Source of the DNA: Chryseobacterium viscerum
Lineage (GTDB): Bacteria; Bacteroidota; Bacteroidia; Flavobacteriales; Weeksellaceae
Assembly (NCBI RefSeq): GCF_025949665.1
Contig: NZ_JAPDFT010000001.1
Location: 744,001-808,000, forward strand
DNA length: 64,000 bases
Direction: 5' to 3'
Part shown: positions 24,315 to 33,806 of the stretch, piece by piece
Layout: each line of letters starts with the position of its first letter
Numbering within the stretch: position 1 is the stretch's first letter
Position numbers and translations under genes: made by a program
Notes under the pieces: generated by a model
What the model was told of the DNA's origin: nothing
Databases searched by the model: none
The model's input: the letters and a program-made list of their open reading frames with translations, nothing else

Positions 24315-25115
24315 TTATTCCGGATTATGGTAAATAATCTGGCTGATTACTCTTCCTTTCTTAATCGTCCAAAGAGTGGTGTATCTGTTTTCTCCTGAAC
24401 CATTTATCATATAAAGGAAAATATTGTCAGAGTCAAGGGACGTTACTCCAATGTTCTCAAAATCCATGGTTGGCTGGAACATATTTTTGATGGCTTCTCT
24501 TACAAAAACAGATCCTCTTCCGGGCTGCTGTACTCTGATTGATTTGATTTCAGTCATTCCTTCGGGAAGATCATTTCCGATTCCCCAGGGCTTTACTTTA
24601 TCAATGGTAAGAATTTTTCCTTCTGCATCTTTTTCTTTTTTACGGTATCCAGCATTGGAAGGATAAATATCAATTACTACTTTGCTTCTTTGTGCAGTAG
24701 GGATTTTAGGATCAGAATTATCTGTGAAAATGAGAGATCTTCCGTTTTTAGATTTGGATGGAGTATAGGCGGGAAGCTGGTCTACATATGCAATACGCCC
24801 TTTATTAACCATTCCTTCTTTATCAAGAGTTTCATAACGTACAAAAGGTTTGTCATCATCCTGTTTCTCCGGATATTTGATCCAGATCCATTCCGTTTCT
24901 CCCGGAGCCGGTTTTACATAAACAAATACATCTCCTTTACGCATACGGATCTTGTCTACAATTTTTCGATAGTCATCTTTATGTACACGTACGTTGGCAT
25001 ATCCTTCTTCAGCTTTTACAACTCCAAAAGGAACTTTAGTCTGCCCTTTTACAAAAGCTATAGATAAAATACTGAAAGCGGATAAATAGAATGCTTTGTT
25101 TATAAAAGTCATCAT
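24315..25115 (-). CDS. Secreted protein of unknown function
   Basis: 266 residues with a signal peptide (FINKAFYLSAFSILSIAFVKGQ). The N-terminal third (EEGYANVRVHKDDYRKIVDK) resembles a bacterial SH3-like domain; the remainder alternates beta strands with charged loops (IRVQQPGRGSVFVREAIKNM). I do not recognise a family beyond that. It lies directly 5' of the cobalamin riboswitch on the same strand but is transcribed from its own promoter box at 25133. A link to B12 is not supported. Confidence 0.65.
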   Translation of the reverse strand: MMTFINKAFYLSAFSILSIAFVKGQTKVPFGVVKAEEGYANVRVHKDDYRKIVDKIRMRKGDVFVYVKPAPGETEWIWIKYPEKQDDDKPFVRYETLDKEGMVNKGRIAYVDQLPAYTPSKSKNGRSLIFTDNSDPKIPTAQRSKVVIDIYPSNAGYRKKEKDAEGKILTIDKVKPWGIGNDLPEGMTEIKSIRVQQPGRGSVFVREAIKNMFQPTMDFENIGVTSLDSDNIFLYMINGSGENRYTTLWTIKKGRVISQIIYHNPE

Positions 25116-25132
25116 GAAATTTTTTTGATCCT

Positions 25133-25140
25133 CAAATATA
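25133..25140 (-). promoter_or_regulatory. -7 promoter element TATATTTG
   Basis: Exact TAnnTTTG match on the minus strand 17 bp before the start of the secreted protein. No clear -33 box. Confidence 0.45.
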
Positions 25141-25335
25141 TAAATTAAATGCTTTTCGGAAGATAATTATAACGTAGCAGTTTATTAAATCTTGTATTGG
25201 TTTTCAGTTGATCCTATAAAATGATGCCTTAGCCATAATATTTTATGAAAGAAATAAGTGATAATAAATAAGTTAAATGTAAATCATATTCAAAAAAATG
25301 ACTTATTTTTCAAGCGAATTTTAAAACTAATAAAC

Positions 25336-26439
25336 ATGACAAAAAAACTACTTTATGTATGCTCTTTTATTTTGGGAATTTCCAGCTTTCAGGCAGAAAA
25401 TAAAATAGAAACAGAATTAAAATCATTATTTTACTGTGATACGAATGCTCCCACCGGTGTTCAGATGTCCAATATAACCCTTACCTCCGGAACCGTTACC
25501 TGGACGGCCGATCCTGATACCCCGAATAATTTTATCAGATACAGATTACCCGGAACTACTACCTGGATGGTGGCTGCTCCTGTACCTGGGCAAAATTCAT
25601 TTACTATTACGAATCTACAGCCTTGTACAGTGTATGAAGTACAGGTAGCAAAAGTATGCACTACCCAGGGAATGTGGTCGAACCCTATATTTTTTGCAAC
25701 ATCACTCAATTATTGCACTACTGCCTCTATAGATGCAACAATGGTATATATATCCAATGTAACGGTAAGTTCAACGGGAATGACAGCTCCAATGGTGAGC
25801 AACTCCGGAGCTTCCAACTATATTGATTACAGAACTGATGTAGACCGAAGAATTAAATTTTTAGCAGGAAGCGTAGGAAATACGCTTTCAGTGAGTAATA
25901 CATGGACTGGCACACCAAGTCCTATCACTGTAACAGCATGGATAGATATTAATGGCAATGGTGTTTTTGATTCTAATGAAAGAATACTGGTTGCGAATAA
26001 TGTGACCTCAACAGCTCCGGTTGTAACCACATTTTCTATTCCCGGTTATCCTACATTGCCAAACTCTGTAATTAATGGTTGCGGACTTGTAATGAGGGTA
26101 ATGTGCAGACAGGAAGTGCCTGCGGATGCCTGTGGTTCATTTACCTATGGAGAAGTTGAGGATTATGGTATAAACTTTCTTAACCCTACACTGGCAGTAA
26201 ACGAAGCCGGTAAATCGGCAAAACCTGAAATTTATCCAAATCCGGCATCCGATGTTTTAAATATCTCCGGAATTTCAGAAGCAACGGATTATGAAATTTA
26301 TAATGTATTGGGGCAGAAAACAAGTGAAGGAAAAGTTTCCGATCATAAAGTAAGCCTTAGTAATTTATCCGAAGGAATTTATTTTATTCAGCTGAAAGAT
26401 AAAAATAGTGCAATCCGGTTAAAATTCATTAAGAAATAA
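25336..26439 (+). CDS. T9SS-exported protein with fibronectin III and GEVED domains
   Basis: 367 residues from the ATG at 25336, which opens into a signal peptide (KKLLYVCSFILGISSFQA); an upstream in-frame alternative at 25258 adds 26 residues of unlikely sequence. A fibronectin III domain follows (APTGVQMSNITLTSGTVTWT; YEVQVAKVC), then a GEVED domain (ending FTYGEVEDYGINF, about 255-267), and a type A sorting domain (EIYPNPASDVLNIS to LKFIKK). GEVED domains are common in T9SS adhesins and peptidases. Likely a surface or secreted adhesin; ligand unknown. Confidence 0.83.
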   Translation: MTKKLLYVCSFILGISSFQAENKIETELKSLFYCDTNAPTGVQMSNITLTSGTVTWTADPDTPNNFIRYRLPGTTTWMVAAPVPGQNSFTITNLQPCTVYEVQVAKVCTTQGMWSNPIFFATSLNYCTTASIDATMVYISNVTVSSTGMTAPMVSNSGASNYIDYRTDVDRRIKFLAGSVGNTLSVSNTWTGTPSPITVTAWIDINGNGVFDSNERILVANNVTSTAPVVTTFSIPGYPTLPNSVINGCGLVMRVMCRQEVPADACGSFTYGEVEDYGINFLNPTLAVNEAGKSAKPEIYPNPASDVLNISGISEATDYEIYNVLGQKTSEGKVSDHKVSLSNLSEGIYFIQLKDKNSAIRLKFIKK

Positions 26440-26446
26440 AATAAAA

Positions 26447-26476
26447 AAGAGAGAGTATCATTGGGTACTCTCTCTT
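26447..26476. terminator. Bidirectional terminator
   Basis: Arms aagagagagta (26447-26457) and tactctctctt (26466-26476) around an 8-nt loop, between the T9SS protein and the convergent mutS2-like gene. Confidence 0.8.
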
Positions 26477-26521
26477 AGTATTTGCGTAAAATGAGTTCTT
26501 TTTAAACTCACTTCAGATTAC

Positions 26522-28669
26522 TTAAATTCTCTCAAGTTCATCTGCATTAATCGTAGTCTTGAAGGTTCCATAATTAACAATCACCTTGTTTCTGGAAATC
26601 TTTTCAATAGTTCCCACACTGGTGCTTCCTGTAATACGAACACGCTGTCCGATCTTCATCCAGATAGCGCGGTCACTTTTACGTTGTTCTTCCAGTTTTT
26701 CATTGGTTTCTGCAATTTTTTCAATGACTTCCTCTTTTTTCAGCTGTTGAGTAATTTTTCTCTTAACAACCTGCAGGCGTTTTGTTTCATCCTTATCATG
26801 GCCTAATTTCCTGAATTTCTCCTGTTCAAGAAGTTTTACAAAGTCTTTTACAACATCCTTTCTGGATTTTCCTTTTGTATAACTGTCGATGAACGTTTCA
26901 ATTTTATTACCAAACTGAAGCTTGCGGTGTTCCTCTTCATATAGTTTCTGGAAATTGAACAGTTTCTGCTGGAGCTGGTCATTCAGCTTCTGAAGATTAT
27001 CACGTTTATCTTCTACAGACTCTTTTCTTTCTGCAAGATCGGATTTCAGTTTTTCAACTTCAAATTTCTCCTGCTGCAGCTTTACAATAGTCTTGTCGAG
27101 ATTAACGATATCATGCTCTACCTTTTTCTTGGCAGAATGGATAATAAATCTTGGAATTTTATTCTTTTCTGCAACTTCAAAAGTAAATGAACTTCCTGCC
27201 TGGCCTACTTCCAGTTTATACATCGGCTCCAGTGTTTCTTCATTGAAGAGCATTGCTGCGTTCTGAGCATTGGGAAGCTGTTCTATCACCAGTTTAATGT
27301 TGGTGTAGTGAGTAGTAATAATGGCAAAACTCTTTTTGTCATAGAAAAACTCCATGAAACTTTCTGCCAGCGCACCTCCAAGTTCCGGATCAGAACCGGT
27401 ACCGAATTCATCAATCAATAGAAGCGTATGGGCATCTGCCTCACGGATGATTCCGGACATTTTCTTCAATCTTGATGAATAGGTTGACAGATGATTTTCA
27501 ATGGATTGATTATCACCAATGTCAGTCATGATCTTTTCAAAGAAAAACATTTCAGATTTGGGATGAACCGGAACCAGAATACCGCTCTGAATCATCAGCT
27601 GTAATAATCCTACGGTTTTCAGAGTAATTGATTTTCCACCTGCGTTAGGTCCGGAAATACAGATGATCCTGTTGTGTTCCGTTAAAGAAAGAGTCTGAGG
27701 ATGGATCGTTTTATTCTCTACTTTATTTCTCAACCATAGCAATGGATGGTAAGCGTCTTTAAGTTTCAATGTCTTATGACGGTTGATCTTTGGAAGAATT
27801 CCGTTCACTAAATCAGCAAATTTAGCTTTCGCTCTTGTAAGATCCAGATCAAAAATATACACCTGATATCTCCATAGCTGAGGTTGAAACTCTGCCAGTT
27901 CGGCAGTAAGCTGTCGGAGAACTTTGTCAATTTCTTTTTTCTCTTCTTCCTCACTTTCACGAAGCTTGAAGTAATGCTTTACAACACTGTCCGGCTGAAT
28001 GTAGGTAATGGAACCTGTTTTGGAGATTCCCAGCGTTCTTCCGGCTACTCTTTTTTTGAATCCTGATTTTACAGCCAGAACCCTTTGGTCATCAATAATT
28101 GTTTCCCGGATATCATCCAAAAAATCACTCTGTCCATAGGTGGTGAGTGCACGGTTGAAATTTTCCTGAATTGCTTTTTTAGCAAGCTGGATTTCAGTTC
28201 TCAAGCCTTTCAAAGCCGGAGAAGCTTCACTTTTTACCTCACCAAAACGGTTGAAAACCTTATCTACTTTATCAATGATCTCCTTTCTGAATTCCAGTAC
28301 AGAAACTTCCTCTAATAAAGTAGGAAATGTTTCGGGCATGGTGGGGAAGAACTTCTGCAGTTTTCCGATCTGTTCCGTGATGGTTTTTATTTTGATGAAA
28401 GCAGCATTTTCCAGGCGGTAGTTCTCAATCAGCATCAATTTCAGCTCACTTTCGATATCTTCATATTCATCAAACGGAATCGCATTTGAACTTTCAAAAC
28501 TTGACAGATATTCTGATGTTTTTTTTAACGAAAGTTCCGCCTCGTCTATTTCCATTGGGCGAAGTTGAAGAATTTTTTCTCTTGTTTTCGGAGAATACGC
28601 AAATGGGGAGATTTCCGCGAGCAATTGCGGAAACTCTAATTCGTCTAAATCTTCTTTATTTATATACAC
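26522..28669 (-). CDS. mutS2: MutS2-like ATPase lacking the Smr endonuclease domain
   Basis: 715 residues. The MutS-type ATPase has Walker A GPNAGGKSITLKT (about 337-349), the LLLIDEFGTGSDPELGGALA Walker B/signature block and TTHYTNIKL; a long coiled-coil follows (about 510-650). MutS2 proteins of Bacillus type run near 780 residues and end in an Smr domain; here the protein stops after a beta region (GTIEKISRNKVIVNYGTFKT) with no Smr motif. MutS2 resolves recombination intermediates or rescues collided ribosomes in Firmicutes. Start is GTG at 28669, 4 bp after a perfect TAAATTTG box. Confidence 0.9.
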   Translation of the reverse strand: MYINKEDLDELEFPQLLAEISPFAYSPKTREKILQLRPMEIDEAELSLKKTSEYLSSFESSNAIPFDEYEDIESELKLMLIENYRLENAAFIKIKTITEQIGKLQKFFPTMPETFPTLLEEVSVLEFRKEIIDKVDKVFNRFGEVKSEASPALKGLRTEIQLAKKAIQENFNRALTTYGQSDFLDDIRETIIDDQRVLAVKSGFKKRVAGRTLGISKTGSITYIQPDSVVKHYFKLRESEEEEKKEIDKVLRQLTAELAEFQPQLWRYQVYIFDLDLTRAKAKFADLVNGILPKINRHKTLKLKDAYHPLLWLRNKVENKTIHPQTLSLTEHNRIICISGPNAGGKSITLKTVGLLQLMIQSGILVPVHPKSEMFFFEKIMTDIGDNQSIENHLSTYSSRLKKMSGIIREADAHTLLLIDEFGTGSDPELGGALAESFMEFFYDKKSFAIITTHYTNIKLVIEQLPNAQNAAMLFNEETLEPMYKLEVGQAGSSFTFEVAEKNKIPRFIIHSAKKKVEHDIVNLDKTIVKLQQEKFEVEKLKSDLAERKESVEDKRDNLQKLNDQLQQKLFNFQKLYEEEHRKLQFGNKIETFIDSYTKGKSRKDVVKDFVKLLEQEKFRKLGHDKDETKRLQVVKRKITQQLKKEEVIEKIAETNEKLEEQRKSDRAIWMKIGQRVRITGSTSVGTIEKISRNKVIVNYGTFKTTINADELERI

Positions 28670-28673
28670 ACTG

Positions 28674-28681
28674 CAAATTTA
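28674..28681 (-). promoter_or_regulatory. -7 element TAAATTTG, leaderless start of the mutS2-like gene
   Basis: Perfect TAnnTTTG with only 4 bp (cagt) before the GTG start, so transcription should begin at or next to the start codon. Confidence 0.6.
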
Positions 28682-28997
28682 GTGAGAATTTTGATTATTA
28701 CGTATATCTGAGAGATTTACAGAATAAATTAACTTTGAATTTGATGATTATAGAGTTGCTTTTTTTCTTGAAAATTTTAAAACTTCAAAAAAGATTAATT
28801 TTTTTACGCAAAGTTTTTATTACTAAACCTTATCCCTTTAAGGAAGCAAAGAATGGAATCAATACATTGATTCTTTCTAAGCGGTTCGGTTATTTTTCCG
28901 CTTTATCAGCGACTTAGCCGCACTTCTTTGCTTACTCAGAATGAGAAATGGATATAATAACCTTTGCATTTGTATAAATTGATGATATTCTTTTTAT
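28682..28997. other. Intergenic stretch with an inverted-repeat-rich remnant
   Basis: No gene found. Between 28803 and 28935 there are acgcaaagtt, a cluster of short inverted words (aaggaagcaaagaatgg, ttcgg) and paired gcgacttagccgc text. It resembles decaying intergenic repeat elements of the type also seen at 14090. An open frame across 28486-28917 is mainly antisense to the mutS2-like gene. Confidence 0.45.
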
Positions 28998-29005
28998 TAC
29001 ATTTG
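28979..29005 (+). promoter_or_regulatory. Promoter, -33 TTG and -7 TACATTTG, leaderless start
   Basis: TTG at 28979-28981, 16 bp spacer, TACATTTG at 28998-29005, then aatt and the ATG at 29010. Confidence 0.65.
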
Positions 29006-29009
29006 AATT

Positions 29010-29528
29010 ATGAAATTGGTAACCACAAGGTTGATTTTAAAGGGAATCAACGAAAACCATACAGAAGATATTTTAAAAATCCGAGGCAATCCGGAGGTCA
29101 ATAAATTTGTGAAAAGGGTTTCACCAAAGACAAACTATGATGCTCTTCAGTTTATTTTAACGATTAAGCAGAGAACTCAAAATAATCAGACGGTCTATTG
29201 GGGAATTTCCCTGAAAGATCAGCCGAATCTTATTGGAACAATCTGTCTTTGGAATTTTTCTGAAGACCGGACAACAGCAGAAGTCGGTTATGAGCTCTTG
29301 CCGGAATATCACAGGCAGGGAATGATGTCTGAAGCTTTAAATGCAGTTTTGGATTTTGGTTTTAATGAATTGCATTTACACGAAATTGTTGCGATTACCA
29401 ATACATTGAACGAAAATTCAAAAGGACTTCTTGTGAAGCATGATTTTATTTTGCTGGAGGGAAAGAAAGATGAAGGTTTTCCGGATAACATTATTTTTAG
29501 TTTAAAAAGACCATCTGGTAATGGCTAA
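29010..29528 (+). CDS. GNAT acetyltransferase, RimJ/RimL type
   Basis: 172 residues. Acetyltransf_3 pattern: LVTTRLILKGINENHTEDIL at the N-terminus, WGISLKDQPNLIGTICLWNF, AEVGYELLPEYHRQGMMSEA (about 91-110, acetyl-CoA loop), and EIVAITNTLNENSKGLLVKH. Such enzymes acetylate N-terminal amines of ribosomal proteins, or amino acids and small molecules; the substrate here is unknown. A promoter sits 4 bp upstream of the start codon. Confidence 0.88.
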   Translation: MKLVTTRLILKGINENHTEDILKIRGNPEVNKFVKRVSPKTNYDALQFILTIKQRTQNNQTVYWGISLKDQPNLIGTICLWNFSEDRTTAEVGYELLPEYHRQGMMSEALNAVLDFGFNELHLHEIVAITNTLNENSKGLLVKHDFILLEGKKDEGFPDNIIFSLKRPSGNG

Positions 29529-29579
29529 TATAAAATCTAACAGGTTTTTCTCTATCTTTATTGACGATTGAAATTGCAT

Positions 29580-30584
29580 ATGAAAAATGAAATAAAATCT
29601 TTAACGGGACTTAGAGGGATTGTTGCATTATGGGTTGCGTTTTTTCATTTTAGTTTTTTTCGGAATGAATTTATTCAGGATGTAGTAGGAAAGGGGTATG
29701 TGGCAGTTGATATTTTTTTTGTGTTAAGTGCTTTTTTACTGACGGTGTCTTATTCTGGGAAGTTTAAAGATTTGAATTATAAATCAATAGAGGTTTTTTA
29801 TAAAAAAAGGATCAATAGAATTTATCCTGTATATATTGTATCAGTTATTTTTATTGCATTGTTTTTAATGAAGACTTCTATAGCAGGATTCCTGATTAAT
29901 GCGACTTTACTACAATGCTTTTTTAATCCTGATTATCTGCTGAATGTTGTCTATTGGTCACTCAGCACAGAATGGGTTTGCTATTTAATATTCCCTTTTA
30001 TGTTATGGCTTGTCCTGTACTATAAAATACGCAGCGAAATTTTAATTATCATAAGTTTGATTTTGAGGTTGATGCTTCCCTACTTTTCCGGCCATTTGTA
30101 TATAGGTTCAGAAACCCCGATTGGAGTAGGGGATTCACCAAGATACCTTGATCTTCCTTATGGCCTTGTTTCCCTTCTGAGAACAGTATCTTCCTATTTT
30201 CTTGGAATTGGGGTTGCTCTTTTACCACCATTTAAAATGAAGAAAGGTAACCTCGTTATTTATATCATTCTCCTACTGTTTGTATCTATGTTGTTTGTTG
30301 AAAAAGGAGTATTGTTTATTCCCTTATTATCTGCGTTTATAATAAAATACCTGTATGAAGGGAATCAGAATTATCTAAAGATATTTTTAGAAACCAAAGC
30401 AGTGTATTTCTTAGGAAATATTTCTTACTCATTATATATCATCCATTATATTGTAAAAAAACAGGATTTCGTTATTGTAAACTCTTATCATCTCAATAAT
30501 ATACTATTAATAGCTTTCTCTATATTACTCTCTTACTTCTCATATATGCTGATTGAAAGAAAAGTCAGGATATTTAAAGTATAA
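29580..30584 (+). CDS. Acyltransferase family 3 (O-acyltransferase) membrane protein
   Basis: 334 residues from the ATG at 29580. The family start [20 protein letters not shown] (about 4-23) contains the conserved R and H (FFHF), followed by [27 protein letters not shown] and about ten hydrophobic spans. These inner-membrane enzymes move acyl groups (often acetyl or succinyl) from cytosolic acyl-CoA to sugars of lipopolysaccharide, exopolysaccharide or peptidoglycan. No glycan-synthesis genes lie next to it, so its target is unknown. AT content is high. Confidence 0.88.
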   Translation: MKNEIKSLTGLRGIVALWVAFFHFSFFRNEFIQDVVGKGYVAVDIFFVLSAFLLTVSYSGKFKDLNYKSIEVFYKKRINRIYPVYIVSVIFIALFLMKTSIAGFLINATLLQCFFNPDYLLNVVYWSLSTEWVCYLIFPFMLWLVLYYKIRSEILIIISLILRLMLPYFSGHLYIGSETPIGVGDSPRYLDLPYGLVSLLRTVSSYFLGIGVALLPPFKMKKGNLVIYIILLLFVSMLFVEKGVLFIPLLSAFIIKYLYEGNQNYLKIFLETKAVYFLGNISYSLYIIHYIVKKQDFVIVNSYHLNNILLIAFSILLSYFSYMLIERKVRIFKV

Positions 30585-30612
30585 GGAGGGTCTTGTTTTA
30601 TTTTAATATTAT

Positions 30613-30620
30613 TATTTTTG
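30613..30620 (+). promoter_or_regulatory. -7 element TATTTTTG, leaderless start of ung
   Basis: Perfect TAnnTTTG followed by 4 bp (cact) and the ung ATG. Confidence 0.6.
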
Positions 30621-30624
30621 CACT

Positions 30625-31266
30625 ATGACCTGGACAGAAATTTTAGCCCCGATAAAGAGTACGGAATACTTTACAACCCTTTGGGAGAAAGTAAAGAATG
30701 AATATGCAACGACGAAAGTTTTCCCTCCAAAAAATCAGATTTTCAGAGCACTGGAACTGACAGCTTTTGATGATGTTGAGGTCGTAATTATTGGTCAGGA
30801 TCCTTATCATAATGATTTTCAGGCCAATGGTTTGTGTTTTTCTGTTTCTGAGCAGGTTGCTGCACCGCCATCACTTAAGAATATTTTTATTGAGTTAAAA
30901 GATGATCTGGGAGTGGTAAGAACTTCCAAAGAATTAGATGACTGGGGAAGACAGGGTGTTTTACTATTGAATGCAACATTAACGGTTCGCGCTCATTCAC
31001 CCAATTCCCATAAAGATCTGGGTTGGGAAAAATTCACCAATTTTATCATTAAAGAAATTTCGGATAAAAAAGAGAATGTGGTGTTTGTACTGTGGGGCGC
31101 TTTTGCACAAAAAAAAGCCGAACTCATAGATCCGGCTAAGCATTTTATTCTGAAATCGGCACACCCTTCACCATTTTCCGTGTACAGAGGATTTTTTGGA
31201 AGTAAGCCTTTCTCAAAAATTAATGAATATCTTGTTTCCAAAGGCAAGAAACCTATTTCGTGGTAG
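30625..31266 (+). CDS. ung: Uracil-DNA glycosylase, family 1
   Basis: 213 residues. Family 1 motifs: GQDPYHNDFQANGLCFSV (about 53-70, water-activating Asp in GQDPYH), LLNATLTVR, and AHPSPFSVYRGFFGSKPFSK (about 182-201, the HPSP(L/F)S leucine-loop region, with Phe in the place more often Leu). It removes uracil from DNA ahead of base-excision repair. The stop codon overlaps the convergent lipoprotein gene by 14 bp. Confidence 0.95.
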   Translation: MTWTEILAPIKSTEYFTTLWEKVKNEYATTKVFPPKNQIFRALELTAFDDVEVVIIGQDPYHNDFQANGLCFSVSEQVAAPPSLKNIFIELKDDLGVVRTSKELDDWGRQGVLLLNATLTVRAHSPNSHKDLGWEKFTNFIIKEISDKKENVVFVLWGAFAQKKAELIDPAKHFILKSAHPSPFSVYRGFFGSKPFSKINEYLVSKGKKPISW

Positions 31267-31762
31267 AACCTGTTGATCTGCCTGCCTTTTTTATCGTAAT
31301 TCCGATTTTATATTTTCCGGCTAATGCTTTTGCTCCGTCCTGTTGTTTTGGATAAGGAGCAACATCTTGTAAGGTAATAGTATACCCATTGAATTCTGCT
31401 GACTGGAGGTAATTTCTTCCCGGATAGTCTGCGCTTGCGAGGTTCAGAATCATTGGCCGGGTAGACGTTCCCATTACTTCCACCTGAGCAAGAGCGACTC
31501 CGGCCCAGATACAGTTGACTCCTTCAGGGCAGCGGCTGTCTTCAGAAACCCCTTTGAACGTTACATTCATCTGGTATTCTCTTAAAAACTTATTTTCTCC
31601 TTCATTCAGGTATATAACACCATCTTTCTGATTGTCAGTGCTTGTTATTTTTGTACCTGCAGGCATTTCAGTAGTTTTTGTATTAATCTTAGCTTTCTTT
31701 TGGGCATCGCATCCTGTTAATGCAAAAATTCCCAGACTGAGTATGATAACTTTATGGAACAT
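31253..31762 (-). CDS. Lipoprotein of unknown function
   Basis: 169 residues with a lipobox (IILSLGIFALTGCDAQKK). The mature part contains NEGENKFLREYQMNVTFKGV, a Cys pair in SRCPEGVNCIWAGVALAQVE and beta-strand text ITLQDVAPYPKQ. It resembles small secreted beta proteins of Flavobacteriia; I recognise no named domain. It is probably co-transcribed behind the DUF456 gene (gap 17 bp). Its last bases overlap the end of ung. Confidence 0.75.
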   Translation of the reverse strand: MFHKVIILSLGIFALTGCDAQKKAKINTKTTEMPAGTKITSTDNQKDGVIYLNEGENKFLREYQMNVTFKGVSEDSRCPEGVNCIWAGVALAQVEVMGTSTRPMILNLASADYPGRNYLQSAEFNGYTITLQDVAPYPKQQDGAKALAGKYKIGITIKKAGRSTGSTTK

Positions 31763-31779
31763 AGTTTCTTATATTTTAA

Positions 31780-32271
31780 TTAAATAACGTTAAACATATT
31801 AAGAAGTACTACCAAAAACATTGCCACTCCTACTACAAAACTGAATCCGGTTCCATAAATGAATCCAATCAGTGCTCCTTTGGTAGATTGTAAGGCTTTA
31901 TTCATATCCTTGCTGTCATGAAGTAATTCACCAATAAACACACCCGCAAACATTCCTACAAGGAAGCCTAATGGAATTGGAATAAATATCCCGACAATGG
32001 TTCCAATTACAGAACCGATACTTCCCCAGCGTGTACCTCCATATTTTCTATTGGTTTTTGCCGGAATGACATAGCTTAGGACTATAGAAGCTAATGTAAG
32101 AATTCCGAATGCCCAGATATAAATCATTGGAAGATCAGCATCCGTCCCGAATTTATAGATCAGGAGCCCGCAGATACTCAGCAGCAACCCTGGTAAAACA
32201 GGAAGAAAAGTTCCCAATATCCCTACAAACAGAAGAATAAGGCAGAAAATATTAATAATTGTTGTATCCAT
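31780..32271 (-). CDS. DUF456 membrane protein
   Basis: 163 residues, four or five hydrophobic spans. The family-typical Gly/Pro-rich segment is present: LFVGILGTFLPVLPGLLLSI (about 15-34), and TRWGSIGSVIGTIVGIFIPI with LGFLVGMFAGVFIGEL. Function of DUF456 is unknown. It precedes the lipoprotein gene on the same strand. Upstream, a hairpin ends the transcript of the next lipoprotein. Confidence 0.87.
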   Translation of the reverse strand: MDTTIINIFCLILLFVGILGTFLPVLPGLLLSICGLLIYKFGTDADLPMIYIWAFGILTLASIVLSYVIPAKTNRKYGGTRWGSIGSVIGTIVGIFIPIPLGFLVGMFAGVFIGELLHDSKDMNKALQSTKGALIGFIYGTGFSFVVGVAMFLVVLLNMFNVI

Positions 32272-32298
32272 TCTTTAAAATATAGATGCAATATAAAA

Positions 32299-32324
32299 AA
32301 AGTGGCCTTATAAAAAGCCACTTT
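32299..32324 (-). terminator. Rho-independent terminator
   Basis: Arms aaagtggc and gccacttt around a 10-nt loop, flanked by A/T runs, 22 bp past the stop of the 32347-33534 lipoprotein. Confidence 0.8.
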
Positions 32325-32346
32325 GAGAACGAGTTATAAAATTTTA

Positions 32347-33534
32347 TTACAAATTTAAGATTACGTATTCCAGTATCGGGCCTGCTTTTCCGATATTTCC
32401 GCTTGCGTGGTTATGGAATGTAGTATAGTAGATATTTCCGCTGCTGGAATTTCCGGAACAAGGTCCCATGGTATCTCCATGTGCCTGATGAGCATTCCAT
32501 GCATTCTGATTGATGGTAATGGTAATATTATTTCCGCTTGCTGTGTGATGGCAGATCGTGATATGGTTATTGTTTAAAGATGTTCCTACAGGAGTTTGCG
32601 GAGCTGAAGGATTGGAATAATGTCCTGTTCTTATCATCAGTGGCTCATTGCCTTTCTGTACAAGAACATCCCAGAATGCAGGATCATAGTTCATGATTTT
32701 TTCCCACGCACCCATATCATATTGAATATCCAATGTATTAAACCCTAATGCAGTTGCCAAAGCAGTGTTTGAAACGTTACAGCCCATATAAGTGGTGGCT
32801 GCTCCTGTATCTTGCAGGCAAAGAAGATTATCATTGATGAAACCACCGGGAGCATTACAGCTTACAGTATTTGTATTTCCTCCTACCAGATAAGCCGAAG
32901 CCCAGTCTGAACTGTAAAGACTTCCGCCATTGCTTACAAAAGTAGAAAGATTACTATATACATTATTGTCATTGCTTGGCATCGAAGTACCTGTTTGGGC
33001 ATAAGTACGGGATCCGCAGTTCAGGAAAATAATATCATACTGGGAAATCGTATTGATGTTTTTTAAATCCTGATAAGTAATTTCAGTTGCAGCATATCCA
33101 AGTGAACTTATAATAGCTTCAATTTCATCATAGCTTCCTTTTATATAAGCCATTTTTGCGATTTGGTCCAACTTTGAATCCGTTGCAGCTACAGTAACTG
33201 TTTCATTCTTTTTAATTGTAACCGGAACCTCGGATCTGAAATTTTTACCGTTACCAGTCTGAATGTGAAGTGTTGTCTTGCCTTCAGGAGCTGTTAAGCT
33301 GAAGGTACCATCGGCATTGGAATAGGTATGGTAAATATTGCTTTGGCCGTCAGTAGTGAATACAAGAGCTCCTCCAATGGGTTTGGTGCCGTTTTTTGCA
33401 AATACTTTGCCTTCCACTTTTCCTGTGGAAACTACCTGAGTAGGATTTTCTTCAGGAGAAACAGCGTCGTCTCCTTTACAATTAGCTAGGAGCAGAAGGC
33501 TGCATAGCATGATTAACAAGTAATTTTGTTTCAT
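32347..33534 (-). CDS. Lipoprotein with carboxypeptidase-regulatory-like domain
   Basis: 395 residues. Lipobox LIMLCSLLLLANCKGDD, then a regulatory-like beta sandwich (VEGKVFAKNGTKPIGGALVF; SNADGTFSLTAPEGKTTLHI), then a ThuA/glutamine-amidotransferase-like segment (YDIIFLNCGSRTYAQ; FVSNGGSLYSSDWASAYLVG) and a C-terminal region with HHTASGNN and HNHASGNIGKAGPILEYVIL. The order suggests a surface-anchored binding or degradative accessory protein. I cannot identify a catalytic site. Upstream is a 270-bp AT-rich gap with nothing recognisable except the mscS promoter. Confidence 0.72.
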   Translation of the reverse strand: MKQNYLLIMLCSLLLLANCKGDDAVSPEENPTQVVSTGKVEGKVFAKNGTKPIGGALVFTTDGQSNIYHTYSNADGTFSLTAPEGKTTLHIQTGNGKNFRSEVPVTIKKNETVTVAATDSKLDQIAKMAYIKGSYDEIEAIISSLGYAATEITYQDLKNINTISQYDIIFLNCGSRTYAQTGTSMPSNDNNVYSNLSTFVSNGGSLYSSDWASAYLVGGNTNTVSCNAPGGFINDNLLCLQDTGAATTYMGCNVSNTALATALGFNTLDIQYDMGAWEKIMNYDPAFWDVLVQKGNEPLMIRTGHYSNPSAPQTPVGTSLNNNHITICHHTASGNNITITINQNAWNAHQAHGDTMGPCSGNSSSGNIYYTTFHNHASGNIGKAGPILEYVILNL

Positions 33535-33793
33535 ATTTAGTTGATTTTGATGGGTTTAGTTTTAACCAAATTTAATAAAATTTTAATATTAAAACATTAA
33601 AAATGTAATTTATTTTAATATTTTTCATTTAAATACGTTGTTTATAGTTTATTTTTCAATTGTAATGAGGGTCTGTAAAGGATTTAATATTTTTTAATGT
33701 AATTGTTTAAAAAAATTGATTAAATATTTCCCAATGAATACTTTTTGGGATGAAAATTGATTGAGAATAGTAAAATGATGATTCTTAATTTCA

Positions 33794-33801
33794 TAAATTT
33801 G
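33794..33801 (+). promoter_or_regulatory. -7 element TAAATTTG, leaderless start of the MscS channel gene
   Basis: Perfect TAnnTTTG with 5 bp before the ATG at 33807. Confidence 0.55.
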
Positions 33802-33806
33802 CTGTA

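Noticed and set aside
28486..28917. A 143-codon plus-strand frame
   Set aside because: Nearly half is antisense to the mutS2-like gene and the rest crosses repeat-like intergenic DNA; no recognisable domain.
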